Shown: positions 27,515-38,003, counted from the first letter of the stretch. The stretch: DNA of 64,000 bases from Pseudomonas sp. WJP1 (GCF_028471945.1 NZ_CP110128.1:3832501-3896500); one strand, 5' to 3'. The notes: a model not told the origin generated them from the sequence alone. Translations and numbers: made by a program.

Positions 27515-28374
27515 CGGCCTCGCGGCGGGACCCGAGACCTGAGGTGGAAGACGTCAGGACTGCACTGCGCGAGTTGATGGTTGTCAGGGTTCGCGACCTG
27601 ATCATGGAAAATCAGGGACGAGCACTGCCTCTACGGCTCTACACGCCTGCCGGCCCGGGCCCCTACCCCGTACTGATGTTTTTCCACGGGGGTGGATGGG
27701 TCACCGGGGATCTGGATACCCACGACGGCTTTTGCCGGCACATGTGTGAGTGGGCAGGTTGCGCCGTGGTGGCCGTGGACTATGCCCGTCCTCCGGAACA
27801 CCGATTCCCTGCGGCAGTGGAAGATTGCTGTGCCGCCACGCAATGGATTATTGACGAAGGCCCGGGCCTGGGGTTGCTTCCTTCGCGAATGGCCGTGGCG
27901 GGCGGCGGTTCCGGGGGCGGGCTGGCAGCTGTCGTCAGCCAGTGGGCCCTCGCACGGGGTTCGCCACGGCTGGCGTTTCAACTGCTGCTCTATCCTTTGC
28001 TCGATTGCCTGGCGAACAATCCCTCCCATGACGAGTTCGCCAAAGGACCTGGGCTGACCGGTGAAATGCTCGAGTGGTACATCGAACATTACATACCGGA
28101 GGGCATGTCCCGTGCGGACCCGAGACTCTCACCTGTTTACGCTAAAACCCTGCGAGGCTTGCCACCGGCGTTGGTCATCACCTCAGGACTTGATGTATTG
28201 CGGGACGAGGGACGGCAATACGCGCGTCAACTCAAGAAGGCTGATGTCCTGGTGCAACACAAGGAGTACACCGACATGCCCCACGGGTTCGTCAACTATC
28301 CGGCTCGCTACGATCCGGCAAAACAGGCGCTGCTCTTGTGCACACAAGTCCTGCAAGAGCACTTGCATCGTTGA
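27511..28374 (+). CDS. Alpha/beta hydrolase, hormone-sensitive-lipase type
   Basis: A 287-residue esterase-like enzyme. The oxyanion motif HGGG (59-62) marks the HSL family. The nucleophile motif is GGGSGGG with Ser134; most relatives have GDSAGG. The triad is completed by the aspartate in SGLDVLRDE and the histidine in MPHGF. It should hydrolyse an ester, thioester or amide. The ATG at 27511 overlaps the RidA-like stop. It is the last gene of the ACOX-P450-RidA operon, and a terminator follows within ten bases. Confidence 0.87.
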   Translation: MTASRRDPRPEVEDVRTALRELMVVRVRDLIMENQGRALPLRLYTPAGPGPYPVLMFFHGGGWVTGDLDTHDGFCRHMCEWAGCAVVAVDYARPPEHRFPAAVEDCCAATQWIIDEGPGLGLLPSRMAVAGGGSGGGLAAVVSQWALARGSPRLAFQLLLYPLLDCLANNPSHDEFAKGPGLTGEMLEWYIEHYIPEGMSRADPRLSPVYAKTLRGLPPALVITSGLDVLRDEGRQYARQLKKADVLVQHKEYTDMPHGFVNYPARYDPAKQALLLCTQVLQEHLHR

Positions 28375-28383
28375 GGGGTCCAT

Positions 28384-28411
28384 AAAGCCGGGACAGCTCG
28401 CCCCGGCTTTT
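28384..28411 (+). terminator. Rho-independent terminator ending the P450 operon
   Basis: AAGCCGGG pairs with CCCGGCTT around an eight-base loop, with a short T run. It lies ten bases after the hydrolase stop and cuts this operon off from the acyl-CoA catabolic genes downstream. Confidence 0.65.
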
Positions 28412-28543
28412 GTCCGCCCATGCATAAATGCAGATACGACCTGCATCATTTCGCCTTGTAAACGGCAAATTTGCACTGTTACGATCCTGCATCGCTCGCG
28501 CGCGAGCTTGTCTATAAAGAACAATAAAAGCAGGGAGTTAGTG

Positions 28544-29650
28544 ATGACTGCTCAGGTTTTATCGAAGGGGACTTCGTCCATGGATGCCACACAGAACGAA
28601 GTGCTGGCCGAGGTTCGCAACCACATCGGTCACCTGACCCTCAACCGCCCCGCCGGCCTCAACGCCATCACCCTGGACATGGTGCGCGACCTGCAGCGTC
28701 AGCTCGACGCCTGGGCACAGGATGAGCAGGTGCATGCGGTGGTGCTGCGCGGTGCCGGGGAAAAAGCCTTCTGTGCCGGTGGCGACATTCGCTCGCTGTA
28801 CGACAGCTTCAAGAGCGGCGACACCCTGCACGAAGATTTCTTCGTCGAGGAATACGCCCTCGACCTCGCGATTCACCATTACCGCAAACCGGTGCTGGCC
28901 TTGATGGACGGCTTCGTGCTGGGCGGCGGCATGGGCCTGGTACAAGGCGCCGACCTGCGGGTGGTCACCGAAAAAAGTCGACTGGCGATGCCTGAAGTCG
29001 GCATCGGTTATTTCCCCGACGTTGGCGGCAGCTACTTCCTGCCGCGCATCCCCGGGGAACTGGGGATTTACCTGGGCGTCAGCGGCGTGCAGATCCGCGC
29101 GGCCGATGCGCTGTACTGCGGTCTGGCCGATTGGTACCTGGACAGCAGCAAGCTGGCCACACTGGATGAAAGACTCGATCAACTGCAGTGGAATGACACG
29201 CCACTGAAGGACCTTCAGGGCCTGCTGGCGAAACTCGGAGTGCAACAGTTGCCCGATGCGCCGCTGGCCGCCTTGCGCCCGGCTATCGACCACTTCTTCG
29301 CCTTGCCCGATGTGCCGAGTATTGTGGAGCAACTGCGTGAAGTAACGGTCGCCGACAGCCATGAGTGGGCCACGACCACCGCCGACCTGCTGCAGACCCG
29401 CTCACCTTTGGCCATGGGCGTGACCCTGGAAATGCTCCGCCGCGGTCGGCAGCTGGGCCTTGAACAGTGCTTCGCCCTTGAGCTGCACCTGGACCGCCAG
29501 TGGTTCGAGCGCGGCGACCTGATCGAGGGCGTGCGCGCCTTGCTGATCGACAAAGACAAGAATCCGCGCTGGAACCCGCCTACCCTGCAGGCGCTGGACG
29601 CCGAGCACGTAGCAAGTTTCTTCAACGGTTTCGATGAGAGCGGGAGCTAA
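28544..29650 (+). CDS. 3-hydroxyisobutyryl-CoA hydrolase (crotonase superfamily)
   Basis: A 368-residue crotonase-fold enzyme. CAGGDIRSLYD and GGGMGLVQGAD form the oxyanion holes, PEVGIGYFPDVGGSYFL is typical of the hydrolase group, and the longer C-terminus sets it apart from 260-residue enoyl-CoA hydratases. It releases 3-hydroxyisobutyrate in valine breakdown. The ATG at 28544 follows GGGAG; the ATG at 28580 is an alternative. It is followed after three bases by an acyl-CoA dehydrogenase gene, and the remaining valine/isoleucine acyl-CoA steps are encoded just beyond on the other strand. Confidence 0.87.
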   Translation: MTAQVLSKGTSSMDATQNEVLAEVRNHIGHLTLNRPAGLNAITLDMVRDLQRQLDAWAQDEQVHAVVLRGAGEKAFCAGGDIRSLYDSFKSGDTLHEDFFVEEYALDLAIHHYRKPVLALMDGFVLGGGMGLVQGADLRVVTEKSRLAMPEVGIGYFPDVGGSYFLPRIPGELGIYLGVSGVQIRAADALYCGLADWYLDSSKLATLDERLDQLQWNDTPLKDLQGLLAKLGVQQLPDAPLAALRPAIDHFFALPDVPSIVEQLREVTVADSHEWATTTADLLQTRSPLAMGVTLEMLRRGRQLGLEQCFALELHLDRQWFERGDLIEGVRALLIDKDKNPRWNPPTLQALDAEHVASFFNGFDESGS

Positions 29651-29653
29651 GCC

Positions 29654-30805
29654 ATGCACGATCTCGAATTGACAGAAGAACAAGTCATGATCCGCGACAT
29701 GGCCCGGGACTTTGCCCGTGGCGAAATCGCGCCCCACGCCCAGGCCTGGGAAAAAGCCGGCTGGATCGACGACGCCCTGGTGGCGAAGATGGGTGAGCTG
29801 GGCCTGCTGGGCATGGTGGTTCCCGAGGAATGGGGCGGCACCTATGTCGATTACGTTGCCTATGCCCTGGCGGTGGAAGAAATCTCTGCCGGCGACGGCG
29901 CCACCGGCGCATTCATGAGCATCCACAACTCGGTGGGCTGCGGGCCGGTGCTCAACTACGGCAGCGAAGAACAGAAACAAACCTGGCTGGCGGACCTGGC
30001 CAGCGGCCAAGTCATCGGTTGCTTCTGCCTGACCGAACCACAAGCCGGTTCCGAGGCGCACAACCTGCGCACCCGCGCCGAATTGCGCGATGGCCAGTGG
30101 GTGATCAACGGCGCGAAGCAGTTTGTCAGCAACGGCAAGCGGGCCAAGCTGGCCATCGTGTTTGCCGTGACCGACCCGGACCTGGGCAAGCGCGGCATTT
30201 CCGCGTTTCTGGTGCCCACCGATACCCCGGGCTTCATCGTCGACCGCACCGAGCACAAAATGGGTATCCGCGCCTCCGATACCTGCGCGGTCACCCTGAA
30301 CAACTGCAGCATTCCAGAAGCCAACCTGCTGGGTGAACGCGGCAAGGGCCTGGCCATTGCCCTGTCCAACCTCGAAGGCGGTCGCATCGGTATCGCCGCC
30401 CAGGCACTGGGCATTGCCCGCGCGGCGTTCGAAGCGGCGCTGACCTATTCGCGCGAGCGCGTGCAGTTTGGCAAAACGATCAATGAACACCAGAGCATCG
30501 CCAACCTGCTGGCCGACATGCACATGCAACTGAATGCCGCACGGCTGATGATCCTGCACGCGGCACGCCTGCGCACGGCTGGCAAGCCGTGTCTGTCGGA
30601 GGCTTCGCAAGCCAAGCTGTTTGCTTCGGAAATGGCCGAGAAAGTCTGCTCCTCAGCGATTCAGATTCATGGCGGGTATGGCTATCTGGAAGATTACCCG
30701 GTCGAGAAGTATTACCGGGATGCGCGGATTACGCAGATCTATGAAGGGTCGAGCGAGATTCAGCGGATGGTGATTGCCCGGGAACTGAAGAACTATCTGG
30801 TGTGA
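29654..30805 (+). CDS. Acyl-CoA dehydrogenase, probably isobutyryl-CoA type
   Basis: A 383-residue flavoprotein of the classical acyl-CoA dehydrogenase family. It has the substrate/flavin motif [11 protein letters not shown] and a C-terminal [10 protein letters not shown]. The isobutyryl-CoA dehydrogenase assignment is by context: the gene lies three bases after the 3-hydroxyisobutyryl-CoA hydrolase gene. It would oxidise isobutyryl-CoA to methacrylyl-CoA and pass electrons to electron-transfer flavoprotein. A second dehydrogenase gene at 31694-32821 is a paralogue and may serve the isoleucine branch. Confidence 0.87.
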   Translation: MHDLELTEEQVMIRDMARDFARGEIAPHAQAWEKAGWIDDALVAKMGELGLLGMVVPEEWGGTYVDYVAYALAVEEISAGDGATGAFMSIHNSVGCGPVLNYGSEEQKQTWLADLASGQVIGCFCLTEPQAGSEAHNLRTRAELRDGQWVINGAKQFVSNGKRAKLAIVFAVTDPDLGKRGISAFLVPTDTPGFIVDRTEHKMGIRASDTCAVTLNNCSIPEANLLGERGKGLAIALSNLEGGRIGIAAQALGIARAAFEAALTYSRERVQFGKTINEHQSIANLLADMHMQLNAARLMILHAARLRTAGKPCLSEASQAKLFASEMAEKVCSSAIQIHGGYGYLEDYPVEKYYRDARITQIYEGSSEIQRMVIARELKNYLV

Positions 30806-30816
30806 GGCCTTAAAAG

Positions 30817-30885
30817 CTTCGCGGGCAAGCCTCGCTCCTACAGGGGAATGCATATTCCCTGTAGGAGCGAGGCTTGCCCGCGAAG
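30817..30885. repeat. REP doublet (inverted pair)
   Basis: Perfect 27-base facing arms (CTTCGCGGGCAAGCCTCGCT and so on) around a 15-base loop, placed between two convergent genes, where it could end both transcripts. Confidence 0.92.
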
Positions 30886-30905
30886 ACGTCAGCGAAAACG
30901 CTATA

Positions 30906-31679
30906 TTACTTGCCTTGGAACTCAGGCTCACGCTTGGCAATAAACGCCGCCATCCCTTCCTTCTGATCCTGCGTCGCAAACGCCGCATGGAACACCCGGC
31001 GCTCAAAGCGCACGCCTTCGGACAGGCTCACTTCAAAGGCGCGGTTGACGCTTTCCTTGACCATCATCGCAATCGGTAGCGACTTTTTAGCGATCAATGC
31101 CGCCACTTTCAGCGCTTCATCCAGCAGTTCATCGCTTGGCACGATGCGCGCCACGATGCCGCAACGCTCCGCTTCCACGGCGTCGATCAAACGCCCGCTC
31201 AGGCACATTTCCATGGCCTTGGCCTTGCCCACGGCGCGGGTCAGGCGCTGGGTGCCGCCCATGCCCGGCAACACGCCGAGGTTGATTTCCGGCTGGCCGA
31301 ATTTGGCGTTATCGCCGGCCAGGATGAAATCGCACATCAGCGCCAGCTCACAGCCGCCCCCCAGGGCGAAACCGTTGACGGCGGCAATGATCGGCTTGCG
31401 GCGGTTGGCCACGCGGTCGCTGTCGCTGAACAGGTCGTCGATATAGATCTGCGGATAGGTCAGCTCGGCCATTTCCTTGATGTCGGCACCGGCGGCAAAG
31501 GCCTTTTTCGAACCGGTCAGGACGATGCAGCCGATGTTTGAGTCGGCCTCGAAGCCGTCGAGGGCCTGGTTCAGTTCGCTGACGATCCGCGCATTCAACG
31601 CGTTCAGCGCCTGCGGGCGGTTAAGGGTAATCAGGCCGACCCGGCCATGGGTTTCCAGCAAAATCGTTTCGTAGCTCAC
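30906..31679 (-). CDS. Enoyl-CoA hydratase
   Basis: A 257-residue crotonase. The oxyanion-hole segments are [10 protein letters not shown] and [13 protein letters not shown], and a [13 protein letters not shown] loop carries the catalytic glutamates. The length is that of a standard hydratase. I chose the GTG at 31679 because AAGGA lies about eight bases upstream; the longer frame to 31838 reads through the neighbouring dehydrogenase gene. It would hydrate methacrylyl-CoA, tiglyl-CoA or crotonyl-CoA. It lies 15 bases downstream of a dehydrogenase gene in the same direction. Confidence 0.87.
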   Translation of the reverse strand: MSYETILLETHGRVGLITLNRPQALNALNARIVSELNQALDGFEADSNIGCIVLTGSKKAFAAGADIKEMAELTYPQIYIDDLFSDSDRVANRRKPIIAAVNGFALGGGCELALMCDFILAGDNAKFGQPEINLGVLPGMGGTQRLTRAVGKAKAMEMCLSGRLIDAVEAERCGIVARIVPSDELLDEALKVAALIAKKSLPIAMMVKESVNRAFEVSLSEGVRFERRVFHAAFATQDQKEGMAAFIAKREPEFQGK

Positions 31680-31693
31680 AAGTGGTTTCCTTT

Positions 31694-32821
31694 TCAAAGA
31701 TTGCGTGAAATGACCATGCGTTGAATATCGCTGGTGCCTTCGTAGATCTGGCAGACCCGCACGTCGCGGTAGATCCGCTCCAGAGGGAAGTCGTTCAAGT
31801 AACCGTAACCGCCCAGGGTTTGCAGCGCCGAGGAGCATACCTTCTCGGCCATTTCGGAAGCGAACAGCTTGGCCATCGACGCTTCCACCAGCGCCGGCTT
31901 GCCGCTGTCCCGCAGCGCCGCCGCGTAATGCACCATCTGCCGCGCCACGGCGATCTGGGTCGCCATGTCCGCCAGGCGAAATGCCACGGCCTGGTGTTCG
32001 ATGATCGGCTTGCCAAAGCTCTCGCGTTCACGGGCATAGTCGCGCGCCGCTTCGAACGCGGCGCGGGCCATGCCCACTGATTGTGAGGCGATGCCAACGC
32101 GCCCGCCTTCGAGGTTGGCCAGGGCGATCCGGTAGCCTTCGCCTTCTTCGCCCAGGCGGTTGGCGACTGGCACTTTCACGTCTTCAAAGAGAATCTGGCA
32201 GGTGTCCGAGGCGTGCTGGCCGAGCTTGTCCTCGACCCGGGCGACTTTATAGCCTGGCGAATCGGTGGGCACGATGAATGCCGTGATGCCGCGCTTGCCG
32301 GCAGCCGGGTCGGTCACGGCGAACACGATCACCACCCCGGCGTTCTGCCCGGAGGTGATGAACTGTTTGCAGCCGTTGAGCACGTAGTGATCGCCTTCCA
32401 GGCGCGCACGGGTTTTCAGGCCGCTGGCGTCGGAGCCGGCCTGGGGTTCGGTCAGGGCAAAAGCACCGAGCATCGCGCCGCTGGCCAGGGGCTTGAGAAA
32501 GCGCTCTTTCTGGTCATCGTTGCCGTAGTTGAGGATCGGCACGCAACCTACCGAGTTGTGCACGCTCATGATGGTCGAGCAGGCACCGTCGCCCGCGGCG
32601 ATTTCTTCCAGGGCCATGGCGTAGGCCAGGTAACCGGTATCGCAACCGCCCCACTGCTCCGGCACCAGCATGCCGAAGAAGCCCAGTTCGCCCATCTCGG
32701 CGATGGCTTCCTTGGGGAAACGGTGTTCACGGTCCCACTCGGCGGCGAACGGTTTCAGCCGTTCCTGGGCAAAGTCCCGGGCCGCGTCACGTATCTGCTG
32801 TTGTTCGTCATTGGGGATCAT
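31694..32821 (-). CDS. Acyl-CoA dehydrogenase, probably short/branched-chain type
   Basis: A 375-residue acyl-CoA dehydrogenase with [11 protein letters not shown] and the C-terminal [10 protein letters not shown]. It is a paralogue of the 29654-30805 product. By context with thiolase and 2-methyl-3-hydroxyacyl-CoA-type SDR genes it fits 2-methylbutyryl-CoA dehydrogenase of isoleucine breakdown, but a broad short-chain role is equally possible. The ATG is at 32821. The enoyl-CoA hydratase gene follows closely; a REP doublet separates it from the thiolase gene upstream. Confidence 0.87.
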   Translation of the reverse strand: MIPNDEQQQIRDAARDFAQERLKPFAAEWDREHRFPKEAIAEMGELGFFGMLVPEQWGGCDTGYLAYAMALEEIAAGDGACSTIMSVHNSVGCVPILNYGNDDQKERFLKPLASGAMLGAFALTEPQAGSDASGLKTRARLEGDHYVLNGCKQFITSGQNAGVVIVFAVTDPAAGKRGITAFIVPTDSPGYKVARVEDKLGQHASDTCQILFEDVKVPVANRLGEEGEGYRIALANLEGGRVGIASQSVGMARAAFEAARDYARERESFGKPIIEHQAVAFRLADMATQIAVARQMVHYAAALRDSGKPALVEASMAKLFASEMAEKVCSSALQTLGGYGYLNDFPLERIYRDVRVCQIYEGTSDIQRMVISRNL

Positions 32822-32876
32822 GGTGAATCCTTAAAAATTTCAGCCGTCGTTCACATTACCTGCTTGAAACACTGAA

Positions 32877-32970
32877 CCTGTGGGAGCGGGCTTGCCCGCG
32901 ATGAGGCCGTCACATCCAACACATTTGTTGATTGGCAGTCCGTCATCGCGGGCAAGCCCGCTCCCACAGG
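32877..32970. repeat. REP doublet (inverted pair)
   Basis: Facing copies of CTGTGGGAGCGGGCTTGCCC and its inverse, between the thiolase gene and the second dehydrogenase gene of the same strand. Confidence 0.92.
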
Positions 32971-32986
32971 GATTGGCGTTCACCTT

Positions 32987-34180
32987 TTAATAGAGGCATT
33001 CCACGGCCATGGCCGTCGCTTCGCCGCCACCGATGCAGATCGCCGCCACGCCACGCTTCAGGCCTTTCTGGCGCAGGGCCGAGAGCAGGGTCACGACAAT
33101 CCGCGCGCCAGACGCACCGATCGGGTGGCCCAGGGCGCAAGCGCCGCCGTGCACGTTGAGCTTCTCGTGGGGGATTTCCAGCTGGGTCATCGCCGCCATG
33201 CCGACCACGGCGAAGGCTTCGTTGACTTCGACCAAATCGACCTGATCCAGCGACCAGCCGGTCTTCTTCATCAGCTTCTTGATCGCGCCAATCGGCGCCA
33301 CCGGGAACAGGCCCGGGGTATCGGCGAAGGCCGCATGACCATGGATCACCGCCAGCGGCTTGAGGCCACGCTTGTCGGCTTCGGAACGACGCATCAGCAC
33401 CAGTGCGGCCGCGCCGTCGGAGATCGAGCTGGAGTTGGCCGCCGTTACGGTACCGCCATCGCGAAACGCAGGCTTCAGCGAGGCGATCTTGTCCAGCCGG
33501 GCTTTCGGTGGCTGCTCGTCGTTGCTGATCGTCACCTGCTCCTTGCCGACGGTGACAGTCAACGGCACGATCTCGTCCTTGAAGCTGCCGTCCTTGATCG
33601 CCTGCTGTGCACGGGTGGTCGAGGCCACCGCAAACGCATCCTGGGCCTCACGGCTGAAGCCGTGGGTTTCGGCGCAGTCTTCGGCGAAGGTGCCCATCAG
33701 GCGCCCCTTGTCGTAGGCGTCTTCCAATCCGTCGAGGAACATCGAATCGAGCACCCGGCCATGCCCCATGCGATAACCACTGCGGGCGCGGTCCAGCAGG
33801 TACGGCGCGTTGGACATGCTTTCCATGCCACCGGCGACGACCACCTCGGCGCTGCCGGCCAGCAGCATGTCGTGGGCCAGGATGGCCGCTTCCATGCCCG
33901 AGCCGCACATCTTGTTGAGGGTGGTGCAACGGGTCGACTTATCCAGCCCGGCACCCAGCGCCGCCTGACGCGCGGGCGCCTGGCCCTGGCCGGCAGGCAG
34001 GACGCAGCCGAACAGCACTTCGTCGACGGCATCGCTTGCAACACCGGCACGCTCAACCGCGGCCTTGATCGCGGCGGCGCCGAGTTGCGGCGCGGTGAGG
34101 CTTTTCAGTTCGCCCTGGAAACCGCCCATCGGGGTGCGGACGGCGCTGACGATAACAATCGGATCGTTGGCAATAGTCAT
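32987..34180 (-). CDS. Thiolase (acetyl-CoA C-acyltransferase)
   Basis: A 397-residue thiolase with the nucleophile Cys92 in KMCGSGMEA, the histidine motif NVHGGACALGHPIG, and the second cysteine in CIGGGEATAM near the C-terminus. It cleaves 3-ketoacyl-CoA, for example 2-methylacetoacetyl-CoA to propionyl-CoA and acetyl-CoA. The ATG at 34180 follows AAGGAGGA. An SDR gene lies twelve bases upstream and the acyl-CoA synthetase gene beyond that, consistent with an operon. Confidence 0.93.
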   Translation of the reverse strand: MTIANDPIVIVSAVRTPMGGFQGELKSLTAPQLGAAAIKAAVERAGVASDAVDEVLFGCVLPAGQGQAPARQAALGAGLDKSTRCTTLNKMCGSGMEAAILAHDMLLAGSAEVVVAGGMESMSNAPYLLDRARSGYRMGHGRVLDSMFLDGLEDAYDKGRLMGTFAEDCAETHGFSREAQDAFAVASTTRAQQAIKDGSFKDEIVPLTVTVGKEQVTISNDEQPPKARLDKIASLKPAFRDGGTVTAANSSSISDGAAALVLMRRSEADKRGLKPLAVIHGHAAFADTPGLFPVAPIGAIKKLMKKTGWSLDQVDLVEVNEAFAVVGMAAMTQLEIPHEKLNVHGGACALGHPIGASGARIVVTLLSALRQKGLKRGVAAICIGGGEATAMAVECLY

Positions 34181-34192
34181 GACAAATCCTCC

Positions 34193-34954
34193 TTATTTGG
34201 CCGCCATGCGCAAGGCACCGTCGAGACGGATCACCTCGCCATTGAGCATGCTGTTTTCAATGATATGCCGAACCAGGGACGCGTACTCGGCAGGTTTGCC
34301 CAGGCGCGGCGGGAACGGTACGCCGGCGGCCAGGGAATCGCGAACTTCCTGGGTCATGCCGGCCATCATCGGCGTTTCGAAAATGCCTGGGGCGATGGTC
34401 ATTACGCGGATGCCGAAACGCGCCAGTTCACGGGCGACAGGCAAGGTCAGGCTGACGATGGCGCCTTTCGACGCTGCATAGGCCGCTTGGCCGATTTGGC
34501 CGTCATAGGCCGCCGCAGAGGCGGTGTTGATGATCACGCCGCGTTCGCCATCGGCGTCCGCTTCGGTCTCGGCAATCGCCGCCGACGCCAGGCGCAGCAT
34601 GTTGAAGCTGCCGATCAGGTTGACGTTGATCACCTGGCTGAAGCTGGCCAGGGCGTGCGGACCGTTCTTGCCGAGGATCTTTTCGCCACGCACGATGCCG
34701 GCACAGTTGACCAGGCCGTTGAGACCGCCAAAGGCCTTGACCGTGGCCTGTACCGCGGCCTCGGCGGCTGCTTCGTCGCTGATGTCCGCCACCACGCTTT
34801 GCGCGCCCAGGCGCTGGGCCTGGGCCGCGACGGCTTCGGTGTTCATGTCCACCAGCATCACCTTGGCACCGGCCGCGACCAGCATTTCAGCGGTTGCCGC
34901 ACCCAGCCCGGAAGCACCGCCGGTGACGAGAAAAACCTTGTTTTCGATCTGCAT
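34193..34954 (-). CDS. Short-chain 3-hydroxyacyl-CoA dehydrogenase (type II, HSD17B10-like)
   Basis: An SDR of about 253 residues with the cofactor motif TGGASGLG and the catalytic YAASK. The N-terminus ([13 protein letters not shown]) and overall length match bacterial relatives of human HSD17B10, which oxidises 2-methyl-3-hydroxybutyryl-CoA in isoleucine breakdown. Two adjacent ATG codons exist (34957 and 34954); the second is better spaced from AAGGA. It lies between the synthetase and thiolase genes. Confidence 0.86.
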   Translation of the reverse strand: MQIENKVFLVTGGASGLGAATAEMLVAAGAKVMLVDMNTEAVAAQAQRLGAQSVVADISDEAAAEAAVQATVKAFGGLNGLVNCAGIVRGEKILGKNGPHALASFSQVINVNLIGSFNMLRLASAAIAETEADADGERGVIINTASAAAYDGQIGQAAYAASKGAIVSLTLPVARELARFGIRVMTIAPGIFETPMMAGMTQEVRDSLAAGVPFPPRLGKPAEYASLVRHIIENSMLNGEVIRLDGALRMAAK

Positions 34955-34967
34955 CATTGTTTCCTTT

Positions 34968-36632
34968 TCAAGCTGGAACGTTCTTCGCGGCGGCCTCTTG
35001 AGCCTTGGCGATTTCCTGGTTGCGCAAGATAAAGCGCTGCAATTTGCCGCTTGGGGTTTTCGGCAACTCGCTGACAAATTCGATTTCGCGGGGATACGAG
35101 TGAGCCGCCAGGCGCTTGCGCACGTATTGGCGCAACTCTTCGACCAGCTCCGGCGTGGCGCGGTATTGCGAGCAGATCACGACGAACGCCTTGACCAGCT
35201 CGGTGCGTTCCGGATCGGGCTTGCCGACCACGGCGGCTTCGACCACCGCCGGGTGCTCGATCAACGCACTTTCCACATCGAACGGACCGACGCGGTAGCC
35301 GGAGGTGGTGATCACGTCGTCGCTACGGCCGACGAAGCTGATGCTGCCGTCCGGGTTCCACTCGACCGTGTCGCCGCTCAAGTAATAATTGCCGACGAAG
35401 GCCTTGGTCGGTACGCCTTGGTAACCGGCGAACCAGCACATCGGCGACTGGCTGCGGTCGATGGCCAGAATGCCCGGTTGGCCGACGCCCAGTTCCTGGT
35501 AGTCGTCGTCCAGCACCACGATGCGGTGGCCGGGCGAGGCAAAACCGGCGGCGCCCATATGGATCGGGTGCTCCAGGCCGTGGTGGTTGCACAGCACCAT
35601 ACCCAGCTCGGTCTGGCCGTAATGGTCATGGATGACCACCTGCAGATTATCGGCGAACCAGCGGATCACTTCCGGGTTAAGCGGCTCGCCAGCACTGCTG
35701 ACAATGCGCAGCTTGCCTTTGATCGACCTGGCGAATTCTTCGCCACCGGCGATCAACAGGCGATACGCCGTCGGTGAACCGGTGAGGTTGGTAATCCCGT
35801 ACTTGTTGATCACCCGGCAGGTGCTTTCCAGGGTAAACGGGCCATCGTAGAAGGTGATCGGGTGCCCCAGGGCCAAGGGACCTGTGACGCCAAAATAGAT
35901 GCCGTAGGCCCAGCCCGGGTCGGCCAGGTTCCAGAAGGCATCTTCGGGGCGCAGATCCACCGCGTCACGGGTGTAGCCCTGGAAGGCGACGATGGCCTTG
36001 AGCGGCACGGACAGTGCTTTCGAAGGACCGGTGGTGCCCGAGGTGAACATCAGCAGGAACGGGTCTTCGCCGGTCAGCAGCACCGGTTCGCAAACATTGG
36101 CGTAGTTGGCCAATTCGGCCCAGAAGCTGTAATCACCGCGGACAATTCCCTGCCCCTTGGGGCCTGCGACAGTGACGATGGTCGGGCAGTCGGCGACCTC
36201 CGCGAGTTTCGCGCGATTGACCGCGTCGGTGACCACCACCTTGGCCCCGGAACTGCCCAGGCGATGCTCGATGGCCTTGGGGCCGAAGGCGGTAAACAAG
36301 GGTTGATAGACCGCGCCGATGCGCCAGGTGGCGAACACGGTGACCAGCAATTCGATATTGCGTGGCAGGAGACCGGCGACCTTGTCGCCTTTCTTCACGC
36401 CCAAGGCCTGCAGGAAGTTGGCAAAACGCGCGGCTTTGTCCTGCAGGTCTTTGAAGGTGTAGGTCGCGCTGGTGCCGTCACGGCCCTCCCAGAACAGCGC
36501 GATACGCCCAGGCAGCGCATGCCGGTCACAACACTCGATGCAGGCGTTGAGAGCGGTCAGATTGCCTGCGAGAGCGGCATCGACGGTGTGCTGGTAGTTG
36601 AACTGTGAAACAGCAGACAAGTAATCGCGCAT
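34968..36632 (-). CDS. AMP-binding acyl-CoA synthetase
   Basis: A 554-residue adenylate-forming enzyme. The P-loop motif is [10 protein letters not shown], followed by YGQTE, the hinge YRVGPFDVE and the C-terminal [10 protein letters not shown] with the catalytic lysine. It activates a carboxylic acid to its CoA ester; neighbours suggest short or branched acids such as 2-methylbutyrate, isobutyrate or propionate. The start ATG at 36632 sits just after a TTG alternative. It is the first gene of the minus-strand run. The order synthetase, SDR, thiolase, dehydrogenase plus an AraC regulator resembles the PA2550-PA2556 region of P. aeruginosa, as I recall it. Confidence 0.88.
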   Translation of the reverse strand: MRDYLSAVSQFNYQHTVDAALAGNLTALNACIECCDRHALPGRIALFWEGRDGTSATYTFKDLQDKAARFANFLQALGVKKGDKVAGLLPRNIELLVTVFATWRIGAVYQPLFTAFGPKAIEHRLGSSGAKVVVTDAVNRAKLAEVADCPTIVTVAGPKGQGIVRGDYSFWAELANYANVCEPVLLTGEDPFLLMFTSGTTGPSKALSVPLKAIVAFQGYTRDAVDLRPEDAFWNLADPGWAYGIYFGVTGPLALGHPITFYDGPFTLESTCRVINKYGITNLTGSPTAYRLLIAGGEEFARSIKGKLRIVSSAGEPLNPEVIRWFADNLQVVIHDHYGQTELGMVLCNHHGLEHPIHMGAAGFASPGHRIVVLDDDYQELGVGQPGILAIDRSQSPMCWFAGYQGVPTKAFVGNYYLSGDTVEWNPDGSISFVGRSDDVITTSGYRVGPFDVESALIEHPAVVEAAVVGKPDPERTELVKAFVVICSQYRATPELVEELRQYVRKRLAAHSYPREIEFVSELPKTPSGKLQRFILRNQEIAKAQEAAAKNVPA

Positions 36633-36785
36633 TGCCAAAGTCCCTGTATTTTTTGTTAGGTGGGGGGAACCGTAACCAACAGGGAAATACTCGCTCTGCG
36701 CGGGGTGTCGGGCAATGGTCAAAGTTATCAAGTTGCTTGACTGGTTTGGCCAAGGAATCGAGAGGTGTGGCGCCTGTGCGGCCGC

Positions 36786-36851
36786 CTTCGCGGGCAAGCC
36801 TCGCTCCTACAGGAGATCATCGTCCCGTAGGAGCGAGGCTTGCCCGCGAAG
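36786..36851. repeat. REP doublet (inverted pair)
   Basis: Facing copies of CTTCGCGGGCAAGCCTCGCT and its inverse with a 12-base loop, between the AraC regulator gene and the acyl-CoA synthetase gene. Confidence 0.92.
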
Positions 36852-36880
36852 AGGCCCGCACATACAACCAGAAATCCGGG

Positions 36881-37897
36881 TCAATGGGTTTCGTTGAGAA
36901 TCAAGCTTCGGTAATGCCCGGGATTGGACCCCGACCATTTGCGAAACGCCTTGTAGAACGAACTCGTATCGGCAAACCCCAGCCGGGTCGCGATTTCGGC
37001 GAAGCTGATGGCAGGTTCCGCCAGCCAGCTGATTGCCAGCTCCTTGCGCACGCTGTCCTTGAGCCCCTGGTATGTCTGGCCTTCCTCGGCCAGACGGCGG
37101 CGCAGGGTCGAGGCCGACATGCACAGGCGTTGCGCCAGGGCTTCGGTCTCCGGCCAGAGCTCCGCGGGCAGTTGTCGCAGGTCCTGCTTGATGCGGCTGG
37201 CCAGGCTTTGCGGATCGCGGTACTTGACCAGGATGTTGGCCGGCGCATGGGCCAGGAAGCGCCGCAACTCTTCATCGCTGCGCTTGATCGGCAAACCCAG
37301 GCAGTCGGCGGAAAAGATCATCCGCGTGCGCGGTCGGTCGAAGCGCAGGTTCTCGGAGAACATCACCTGATAGTCATGGCAGAAATCCGGCTGCGCACAG
37401 CGCAGCTCGATTGCCAGGATCGGAATTCGACGCCCGGCCAGCCAACAGGCCACGCCGTGCACGATCATCCAGTAGGTAAAGTAAGTAAAGGCGCGGCGCG
37501 GCTCATGGTCGTCTTCGTGCAACACGATTTCCGCCAGGCTTTGCTGATGCACCAGCTCGGCGGGCATGCGCTCGAGCATCAACGACAGGAAGCTCAAACC
37601 ACTGGTGAGCCCGGCCGCCAGGCTCGGCTGGACCATGGCACAGCGACAGAGGAACTCCAGGCTGCCGGATTTGAGCTTGCGCGGGTCCATGCCAAAAAAT
37701 TCGTCATCCCCCCGCCGGGCCAACAAGCGCCACAGACGCGCATAGGCACTGGCCGGGACACGGGCGTCGCTGCTGCCGAGCAACGCCGGATCGATGCCGA
37801 CCTTGTGCAACACCTCATCGGTGGCCGCGCCCGGGTCGCAACTTTGCAGCAGCGCTTCACGCACCAGCTGAATGGAAATGGTGTCTTTTTCCGACAT
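36881..37897 (-). CDS. AraC-family transcriptional regulator with Arabinose_bd-type N-terminus
   Basis: A 338-residue regulator. The N-terminal 200 residues match the ligand-sensing domain of the OruR/ArgR-like AraC subgroup, and the C-terminal 90 residues hold two helix-turn-helix units (AQRLCMSASTLRRRLAEEG; IATRLGFADTSSFYKAFRKW). It lies directly upstream of the acyl-CoA synthetase operon on the same strand, 248 bases away, and likely controls it in response to an acid or acyl-CoA. The ATG at 37897 is the first start in frame with a normal N-terminus. Confidence 0.87.
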   Translation of the reverse strand: MSEKDTISIQLVREALLQSCDPGAATDEVLHKVGIDPALLGSSDARVPASAYARLWRLLARRGDDEFFGMDPRKLKSGSLEFLCRCAMVQPSLAAGLTSGLSFLSLMLERMPAELVHQQSLAEIVLHEDDHEPRRAFTYFTYWMIVHGVACWLAGRRIPILAIELRCAQPDFCHDYQVMFSENLRFDRPRTRMIFSADCLGLPIKRSDEELRRFLAHAPANILVKYRDPQSLASRIKQDLRQLPAELWPETEALAQRLCMSASTLRRRLAEEGQTYQGLKDSVRKELAISWLAEPAISFAEIATRLGFADTSSFYKAFRKWSGSNPGHYRSLILNETH

Positions 37898-38003
37898 TGC
37901 GCGAGGCGTGCCCTGTTCTGGTTCGAGGTGGTGGGCATATTAGCGCAGCGGCTGGCTTGTCGGCGAAGGCGGCCTGGTAGCCGACCTGTTATTTGTTGTC
38001 GGA

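Noticed and set aside
33125..35032. 635-codon open frame on the plus strand
   Set aside because: Antisense to the thiolase and SDR genes, which have clear active sites.
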